The position numbers and the translations under genes were made by a program. The notes below the pieces were generated by a model that had not been told where the DNA came from, did not search any database, and saw only the letters and a list, made by a program, of their open reading frames with translations. Shown one piece after another: positions 5,951 to 10,693 of a stretch of DNA of 10,693 bases. The stretch spans positions 1 to 10,693 of the forward strand of contig JANXTP010000367.1 in NCBI GenBank assembly GCA_025352345.1, in the 5' to 3' direction. The DNA is from Burkholderiales bacterium. Its GTDB lineage: Bacteria > Pseudomonadota > Gammaproteobacteria > Burkholderiales > Burkholderiaceae_C. Every line of letters begins with the position of its first letter. Within the stretch, counting starts at the first letter, position 1.

Positions 5951-7134
5951 GTGCCTCTCCGGCTGACCTGCCTGGCCCCGCCCCCGACCGCATCGCCCTG
6001 ATCGCCCTGCTGCGGGTGGCCTGTGCCACCACGCTGATGGTGATGTCGTTCTCGATGCTGCAACCGGTGCTCGCGGTGCGGCTGCAGACGGCGGGCGTCA
6101 GTGCCTCGGCGATCGGCGTGCTGGCGATGCTGCCGTTTCTGACGGTGGCGTTGATGGTGCCGCTGATGCCGCAAGTGTTCGCGCGGGTCGGCGTGGCCAC
6201 CGCCTACCGAGTCGGCATGAGCCTGGAGGCGCTGGCGACACTCGGCTATGCCGTGACCTCGAATTACGCGCTGTGGTGTGCGCTGGCGGTGTTGGGTGGC
6301 ATCGGCGCGGCGGCGGTCTGGAACGGCACCGAAGCGCTGATCGCGCACAACGCACCACCCGACCGGCGTGGTCGCTTCACCGGGCTCTACCAGAGCGCGC
6401 TCGGTGGCGCGCTGGCCGTCGGGCCGTTCCTGCCTGGCTTGTTGCCGCTGTCGCCGCAGGCGCTGACCGTGTTTGCTGCGACGCTGATGCTGGCGGGGCT
6501 GTTCGTCACCTTCGGCCGCGGCGTCAGTGCCTTGCAGGCCAGCCACGAGGATGCGCTGCCTGCGGGCCTGTGGGCCACGATCTGCAGTGTGCCGGGCCTG
6601 GTGACGATCGCCTTTGCCGGCGGTGTGTTCGAAGCCGGTCTTGGCTCCATCACCACCGCCTATGGTTCGCAGTCCGGCCTGTCGCTGGCCGCGGCGACGT
6701 CGCTGGCCGGCGCGCTTGGCCTGGGCAGCTTCGCCTTGCAGTACCCCTGTGGCTGGCTGTCCGACCATGTCTCGCCGCGCACCGTCTTCGGGCTGGCCGG
6801 CGTGCTGCTGTTGAGCGCATCGGCGGCCTTCGCGACTGCGGCGGCCTGGCCCCCCGTGCTGTGGCTTTGCGCCTTCGTCTGGGGCGCCGTCGGCGGTGCG
6901 CTGTACACGCTGACGATGATCCGCGTGGCGCATCAGTTCGCGTCGTCGTCGGCCATTGCCGGCACCGCCGCAATGATCACCGGCTACACCGTCGGCGGTG
7001 CGGTCGGCCCTTCGTTCAGCGGCGTGATGATCGATCACTTTGGCGCACACGGACAGGCCGCCTGGCTGAGCGTGCTGTCGGTGGTGGTGCTGGTGCTGTC
7101 GCGTCGGTTTTCGGGCGACGCTGGACACCACTGA
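5947..7134 (+). CDS. MFS transporter
   Basis: Inner-membrane secondary transporter of the major facilitator superfamily; the substrate cannot be read from the sequence. With the GTG start at 5947 the product is 395 residues, normal for 12-helix MFS proteins. Hydrophobic helices run from about residue 16 to 386. The loop between helices 8 and 9 carries GWLSDHVSPR at 269-278, a version of the MFS motif G-x-L-x-D-x-x-x-R. The first-half loop PPDRRGRFTGLYQSALGGAL at 137-156 resembles the YcaD/YfkF type of drug or unknown-substrate transporters. I chose the GTG because it overlaps the stop of the 56-residue gene by four bases (GTGA) and precedes the first helix by a typical distance. The same frame is open further upstream only inside the small gene. 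It converges on the FAD oxidoreductase gene with 12 bases between stops and no visible terminator. Confidence 0.92.
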   Translation: MSASPADLPGPAPDRIALIALLRVACATTLMVMSFSMLQPVLAVRLQTAGVSASAIGVLAMLPFLTVALMVPLMPQVFARVGVATAYRVGMSLEALATLGYAVTSNYALWCALAVLGGIGAAAVWNGTEALIAHNAPPDRRGRFTGLYQSALGGALAVGPFLPGLLPLSPQALTVFAATLMLAGLFVTFGRGVSALQASHEDALPAGLWATICSVPGLVTIAFAGGVFEAGLGSITTAYGSQSGLSLAAATSLAGALGLGSFALQYPCGWLSDHVSPRTVFGLAGVLLLSASAAFATAAAWPPVLWLCAFVWGAVGGALYTLTMIRVAHQFASSSAIAGTAAMITGYTVGGAVGPSFSGVMIDHFGAHGQAAWLSVLSVVVLVLSRRFSGDAGHH

Positions 7135-7146
7135 GGCGAACTGCGT

Positions 7147-8193
7147 TCAGCCAGGCGACAAGGTTCGGTGCGCCTGCTGAGCGAGTGCGCGGCCGCTGAG
7201 CCAGGCACGTTCGATGCCGTCGGGCGCGGTTGAATCGGGGTCGCCAGGTGCATGCCAGGCGTCTCCGCAGGCGCCCAGTCGCAGCGCCGCATTCCAGCCG
7301 CAGGGCTCGCTACGCGGCACACGCACCTGCGCATAACGCCAGCGGTGCGCGACCGCATGCAACGGTGCGTCGAGGCCCGCGCCCAGGTGGCCTTCGAAGG
7401 CGCGCAGCAATTCGGCGATCACTGAATCTGCCGGCGATTCCAGATGCTCGTTCGTCCACTGCGGTGTGGCGTGCAGCACCCAGCGGCTGGCGACGCCATC
7501 GACGTTCGTGCGACCGAGGCGTGCGTCGTCACGCATCGCCAGCGACAGCACGCCGGGTGAATCGCTATTGCGGTAAACGTCGAGCGCCGTGGGCAGCGGA
7601 TGGGACCACGCCGCCATCAGCGTCCAGCACGGATCGCTGCGGGTGTGTCGCATGGCGTCGGCCAGCGCCGCGTCGGGTGCGAGCAGCACCGCGGCTTGCT
7701 CGGCTGGTAGCGCGACCACGACCGCGTCGAATGATGTGGTGTCGGTGGTGCCATCGCTCAGTCGCAACTGCCAACCAGCGCCGGCAGCGCGGGGTTCGAT
7801 CGCGGTGACTTGGCGATCGGCGCACAGGGTGACACCCGCAGGCAGGGCAGCCGCGAGCTGCCGGGCCAGTGCATTCATCGATGGCACGCCGTAGATCGGC
7901 GACGGCTGCGAGTGTTGCGACGCATCGCCTGTCGCAATCCCGTTGGCCTCGTTGGCGCCGGATACCCACCCCGCATCTCGCCAGGTCGCCACCTGCGCGC
8001 GAAACGCGGCCGTGCCTGCACTGAAACCAGGCGCGCCGTGGTCGAACGCACCGAACGCGCTGCGCCGCGTCGCACAGCGACCGCCGGGTCCGCGGCTCTT
8101 GTCGAACAGTGAGATCTCGTGACTGGAAGCTGCGAGCTCAGCCGCGACGGTCAGGCCGGCGATGCCGGAGCCGATCACTCCGATGCGCGCCAT
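7147..8193 (-). CDS. renalase-like NAD(P)/FAD-dependent oxidoreductase
   Basis: Soluble flavoprotein of the amine-oxidase-like fold, closest in pattern to bacterial renalase-type proteins (COG3380). The 348-residue product begins with the Rossmann motif GSGIAG at 8-13, followed by the FAD ribose-binding acidic residue D31 and the family motif DKSRGPGGRCATRR at 31-44. YGVPSMNALA at 101-110 and the C-terminal FAD-contacting GACGDAW at 308-314 complete the set. Known renalases of bacteria oxidise misreduced dihydro-NAD(P) isomers, but this member's substrate is not known. The start is the ATG at 8193 (MARIGVIG); a TTG directly before it is less likely, and no good ribosome binding site is seen. 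It is the last gene of the minus-strand operon, 25 bases after the NTF2-like gene. Association with photooxidative stress genes fits a redox or lipid role by inference. Confidence 0.9.
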   Translation of the reverse strand: MARIGVIGSGIAGLTVAAELAASSHEISLFDKSRGPGGRCATRRSAFGAFDHGAPGFSAGTAAFRAQVATWRDAGWVSGANEANGIATGDASQHSQPSPIYGVPSMNALARQLAAALPAGVTLCADRQVTAIEPRAAGAGWQLRLSDGTTDTTSFDAVVVALPAEQAAVLLAPDAALADAMRHTRSDPCWTLMAAWSHPLPTALDVYRNSDSPGVLSLAMRDDARLGRTNVDGVASRWVLHATPQWTNEHLESPADSVIAELLRAFEGHLGAGLDAPLHAVAHRWRYAQVRVPRSEPCGWNAALRLGACGDAWHAPGDPDSTAPDGIERAWLSGRALAQQAHRTLSPG

Positions 8194-8218
8194 CAATTTC
8201 TGCCAGGGGCCGAACGCT

Positions 8219-8677
8219 TCATGAATTCGCCCGCCGTTTCAGCCAGCGCATCAAAGCGCCGACACCCGGCAGCTTCTCATACAGCTCTTCGGCCGCGTCC
8301 CAGTAGTCGCGGTGCAGCGTGATCAGCCCAATCGCATTGAGCTTGAGATGCGAGGCGCCGTGCACCGTCTGCCACTCGCGGCTGAAGCGCCGGAAACGGA
8401 AGTTGAAATCCCAGGTCAGCACGCACTGGTCGCCCTGCGCAATCACGTCCAGGACGACGAAGCGCGGCGCCTCCAGTGCCACGTACATGTGCGCGAACAC
8501 CTGCTGGATCGCCGGCACGCCACGCACGGCGTTGAACGGGTCCTTGAAGGCGGCGTCGGGCGCATAGAAGTCGCCGAGCCGGGGCAGGTCGGCCGGCGTC
8601 AAGGCCTCGAAGGCCTCGACGATGCGGGCGACGCGCGGGTCGCTGCTGCGCGGCGCAGCAGGGTCGGCCGAGGTCAT
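8219..8677 (-). CDS. nuclear transport factor 2 (SnoaL-like) family protein
   Basis: Small alpha+beta-barrel protein of the NTF2/SnoaL superfamily, 152 residues. The fold is used by enzymes and by ligand-binding proteins, so no reaction can be assigned. FYAPDAAFKDPFNAVRG at 37-53 is the family's typical first helix/strand turn with acidic and aromatic pocket residues. VLTWDFNFRF at 86-95 and HRDYWDAAEELYEKLPGVG at 122-140 match the pattern of members found next to short-chain dehydrogenases in ChrR/RpoE-associated operons. The ATG overlaps the stop of the upstream dehydrogenase by four bases (ATGA), so the two are very likely translated in concert. There is no signal peptide, so it is cytosolic. 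Confidence 0.88.
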   Translation of the reverse strand: MTSADPAAPRSSDPRVARIVEAFEALTPADLPRLGDFYAPDAAFKDPFNAVRGVPAIQQVFAHMYVALEAPRFVVLDVIAQGDQCVLTWDFNFRFRRFSREWQTVHGASHLKLNAIGLITLHRDYWDAAEELYEKLPGVGALMRWLKRRANS

Positions 8678-9447
8678 AACCCGGTAACACGCCGGATGGC
8701 GTTGAAGTACAGGCCGTCGCCGAGGTGGCTCAGCGCTTTCAGGAATCGGGTGAACCGTTTCGGAAAGTGGATCTCGAATTCGCCGGCCGCCCAGCCGACG
8801 AGCATCTCGCGCGCGGCGTCTGCCGGCTGGATCAGCGCCGGCATCTTGAACTCGTTCTGGGCTGTCAGTGGTGTCTCGACGAAGCCCGGGCAGATCACCG
8901 ACACACCGATGCCCTGCGGCTGCAGATCGAGGTACAGCGTCTGCGCCAGATTGATCAGCGCCGCCTTGGTCGGGCCGTAGGCCAAGGCGTTGGGCAGGCC
9001 GCGGTAGCCGGCGACGCTCGCCACCAGGCTGAGGTGCCCCGACTTCTGCCGCAGCAGCACCGGCAGCACCGCGTCCAGCATGTACAGCGCGCCGACGTAG
9101 TTGACCTTGTCGTGCTGCAACATCTGATCCAGATCGAAGGCAGTCGCGCGCAAGGGCGCGTAATGGCCGGCGCAGTACAGCGCCATGTCCAGCCGGCCGA
9201 AGCGCGCGACGATGCGTTCCACCGCGCGGGCCATCGCGTCGCGGTCGGTGGCGTCGAGTGCGATGCCCAGGCTGTCTGAGTGAGCGGATTCGAACGCCGC
9301 GATGGCCGTCGCGTTGCGCGCCGAGACGATCACCTTCGCACCGCGCGCATGCAGCAACTGCGCGGTGGCGAGACCGATGCCGCTGGAGGCGCCGACCAGC
9401 CAGACGACCCGGCCGTTCCAGTCGGTGAGGCGCGGGTTCAAAGACAT
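8674..9447 (-). CDS. short-chain dehydrogenase/reductase (SDR family)
   Basis: NAD(P)-dependent oxidoreductase of the classical SDR family, 257 residues, normal length. The cofactor loop GASSGIG is at 19-25, with S42-A43-R44 at the end of the second strand suggesting NADP(H). D65 and CAG at 92-94 (in place of the usual NAG) line the cofactor. The catalytic tetrad is N116, S144, Y157 and K161 (YGPTK), and PGFVETPLT at 187-195 is the usual substrate-side loop. The basic C-terminus (FPKRFTRFLKAL at 228-239) could associate with membrane, fitting a lipid or ketone substrate, but that is inference. It starts 13 bases after the DUF3833 stop and overlaps the NTF2-like gene by four bases. Confidence 0.95.
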   Translation of the reverse strand: MSLNPRLTDWNGRVVWLVGASSGIGLATAQLLHARGAKVIVSARNATAIAAFESAHSDSLGIALDATDRDAMARAVERIVARFGRLDMALYCAGHYAPLRATAFDLDQMLQHDKVNYVGALYMLDAVLPVLLRQKSGHLSLVASVAGYRGLPNALAYGPTKAALINLAQTLYLDLQPQGIGVSVICPGFVETPLTAQNEFKMPALIQPADAAREMLVGWAAGEFEIHFPKRFTRFLKALSHLGDGLYFNAIRRVTGL

Positions 9448-9460
9448 GCGGCGGCTTTCA

Positions 9461-9994
9461 TCAAGGCTTGTAGAACGACAACGTCACGTCGCCCAGCCGC
9501 ACGCCGAACTTGCTCATCACGGCTTTGTTGAGCATCACGTGCTCGTCCATCAAGTACATCCAGTCGTCGAACTGCACCTCGTAGGCCTTGCCGTCGACCG
9601 GCAGGTTCAGCGTGTAGCCCCACTGGAAGGCATTGCCTGCGCTCTGGCCCTGGGCCGTGCCGACCACATCGGCTGCAGTGCCGGTGTACCGGCCGTTCGG
9701 CAGCTTCTTCAGGTGCCAGATGCGTTGCTGCTTTTCGCCATCGTTGTAGGTGAATCGTTCGTCGAGCACGCCGTCGTCGCCCTGCCAGCTGCACTTCATC
9801 GCCACGGTGAAGCGGCGCACCACCTTGCCGGATCGGTCGGTGAACAGGCCGTGCGCGGTGATGTCGCCGTCGAAATAGGCCTTCAGGTCCAGCACCGGCT
9901 TCTCGGTCGCGTAATCGGTGGGCGTCGGTCCGGCGCAGGAGGTCAGCAAGGCGGTGGCGGCCACAGCCGCCAGCCACATCAAACGTCTGTTCAT
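9461..9994 (-). CDS. DUF3833 family lipoprotein
   Basis: Predicted lipoprotein of 177 residues. MNRRLMWLAAVAATALLTSC is a lipoprotein signal with lipobox LTSC and C20 as the lipidated residue; alanine at the next position gives no inner-membrane retention signal, so outer-membrane sorting is likely. The mature part has features I associate with DUF3833: DLKAYFDGDITAHGLFTDRS at 36-55, then FTVAMKCSW, FTYNDGEKQQRIWHLKKL and FDDWMYLMDEHVMLNKAVM at 142-160. This suggests a small lipocalin-like barrel, though function is unknown. Such genes commonly sit beside SDR, cyclopropane-fatty-acid-synthase-like and ChrR genes. The ATG overlaps the upstream MFS stop by four bases (ATGA). The same frame is open upstream to near the window edge, but that part is shadow sequence of the MFS gene. 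Confidence 0.9.
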   Translation of the reverse strand: MNRRLMWLAAVAATALLTSCAGPTPTDYATEKPVLDLKAYFDGDITAHGLFTDRSGKVVRRFTVAMKCSWQGDDGVLDERFTYNDGEKQQRIWHLKKLPNGRYTGTAADVVGTAQGQSAGNAFQWGYTLNLPVDGKAYEVQFDDWMYLMDEHVMLNKAVMSKFGVRLGDVTLSFYKP

Positions 9995-10693
9995 GGTGTT
10001 TTTCGCGCGTTGTGGATCAGCAGGGTGTAGAGCAGCACGGCCGCGCCCGCTTTCAGCAGACAGGGCAGCAGGCAGTAGGCCGTGGTGAGTGCGGACAGCG
10101 CCTGCGGGCTCTCGCTGCCCGGCGCGTAGCCGAACCACGACAGGGCTGGCAGTGCCACGCCGGCGGCCAGCGCCAGGTTCAGCTTGGTCGCAAAATTCCA
10201 CCAGCCGAAGTACGCGCCCTCGGACTGTTCGCCATGCCCCGCGCGCTGGATCACGCCGGCGAGGATCGCGCTGGGCAAGGTCAGGTCGGCACCGAGCCCG
10301 ATGCCGCTCAGCGTGCACACGACGGTGTAGGCGACCACGTCGCCCGCGCCCAGCGTCGTCGCGCCACTGAACACGGCGATCGCCAGGAGCATGCTGGTCA
10401 GCCAGGCGCGCTCCAGGCCCCACCAGCGCACCGCCCGCACCCACAGCGGAATCGACAGCGCGCCAGCGGCGAAATAGCTGGCGAGAAACAACGGCTCGTA
10501 CGATGGTGCCTGCAGCCGATCGCGGATGAAAAACAGCACCAGCGTCGCCGGCACCGCACTGGCGATGCCGTTGACCAGGTACACCGCCAGCAGCCTTCGG
10601 AATGCGGGTGTGGTAAACGGCAACCGCATTGACATCGGGCGCACGGCTGTGCTTGCGCACGGCGCCGGTGTCGGCGCCGTGCGCAAGCACAGC
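9991..10693 (-). CDS. MFS transporter (GPH sugar:cation symporter-like), partial, C-terminal half
   Basis: C-terminal six-helix half of a major facilitator transporter resembling the GPH/MelB-like group (COG2211). The frame is open to the right edge, so the N-terminal half and true start lie outside the window. Six hydrophobic helices are visible: LLAVYLVNGIASAVPATLVL, FLASYFAAGALSIPLWV, a third around AWLTSMLLAIAVF, a fourth with SGIGLGADLTLPSAILAGVI, a fifth with GAYFGWWNFATKLNLALAAG and a sixth near the C-terminus. The G-x-D-L-x-x-P and FGWWNFATKLN segments are characteristic. Short ATG starts at 10635 and 10629 would leave only half a transporter. It is first among the visible genes of the minus-strand operon and overlaps the DUF3833 start by four bases. 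The segment upstream of about 10645 is an inverted repeat that may be artefactual, so the residues it encodes should not be trusted. Confidence 0.88.
   Translation of the reverse strand, partial: LCLRTAPTPAPCASTAVRPMSMRLPFTTPAFRRLLAVYLVNGIASAVPATLVLFFIRDRLQAPSYEPLFLASYFAAGALSIPLWVRAVRWWGLERAWLTSMLLAIAVFSGATTLGAGDVVAYTVVCTLSGIGLGADLTLPSAILAGVIQRAGHGEQSEGAYFGWWNFATKLNLALAAGVALPALSWFGYAPGSESPQALSALTTAYCLLPCLLKAGAAVLLYTLLIHNARKTP
10646..10693. repeat. perfect 22-bp inverted repeat with 4-base loop at the window end
   Basis: Bases 10646-10667 are the exact reverse complement of 10672-10693, separated by GTGT. The left arm begins GCTGTGCTTGCGCACGGCGC. The right arm ends on the very last base, so the repeat may continue outside. 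It sits inside the open frame of the partial MFS gene, at the loop expected between the two halves of the transporter. No T tract follows on either visible side. Confidence 0.97.

Noticed and set aside
5905..7131. 408-codon minus-strand open frame opposite the MFS gene
   Set aside because: The product is a low-complexity Gln/His/Arg string without hydrophobic core or motifs. The plus strand encodes a coherent 12-helix transporter.
9995..10690. Long N-terminal extension of the DUF3833 lipoprotein (409 codons)
   Set aside because: It would bury the lipoprotein signal in the interior and runs out of frame through the MFS gene; the ATGA start at 9994 with a lipobox is clearly correct.

Overview
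The window is GC-rich, densely packed bacterial chromosome. Protein content and gene order (bamE/dapB divergent from fur, then hprK, ptsN, hpf, corA) point to a betaproteobacterium of the order Burkholderiales, probably near the Leptothrix/Rubrivivax/Ideonella group. That placement is inferred from family resemblance, not from a search. I see 15 protein-coding genes, two of them cut by the window edges, and no RNA gene, insertion sequence, CRISPR array or origin. No gene-free stretch reaches 300 bases; the longest are 4041-4264 and 4607-4815.

Region 1 (1-2497): a minus-strand run bamE (outer-membrane assembly lipoprotein), dapB (lysine/peptidoglycan precursor synthesis) and an ExbB/TolQ-type proton channel gene that leaves the window on the left. 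bamE and dapB overlap by one base, and dapB and the channel gene are 37 bases apart, so this looks like one transcript. It diverges from fur (iron-responsive repressor) across 98 bases that carry a short palindrome overlapping two opposed -10-like hexamers.

Region 2 (2543-4606): minus-strand hpf, ptsN and hprK: ribosome hibernation factor, EIIA-Ntr and HPr kinase/phosphorylase, the regulatory nitrogen PTS. A clear intrinsic terminator sits between hpf and ptsN, so ptsN-hprK probably needs its own promoter or readthrough. The usual companions rpoN and rapZ are not adjacent.

Region 3 (4816-7134): a plus-strand trio of corA (Mg2+/Co2+ channel), an unrecognised 56-residue membrane-anchored protein with two cysteines, and an MFS transporter whose GTG start overlaps the stop of the small gene.

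Region 4 (7147-10693): a tightly packed minus-strand operon, in transcription order an MFS (GPH-like) transporter entering from the right edge, a DUF3833 lipoprotein, a short-chain dehydrogenase, an NTF2/SnoaL-like protein and a renalase-like FAD oxidoreductase. This gene set resembles the accessory operons that accompany RpoE/ChrR-type singlet-oxygen stress systems and lipid modification genes in other proteobacteria. The regulator and the lipid methyltransferase would lie beyond the right edge if the analogy holds. The window ends in a perfect 22-bp inverted repeat flush with its last base, which may be an assembly fold-back rather than biology.

Most of the window is conserved housekeeping sequence. 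The parts most worth following up are the right-hand operon, the 56-residue gene, and the regulatory signals at 2008-2027 and 4149-4235.
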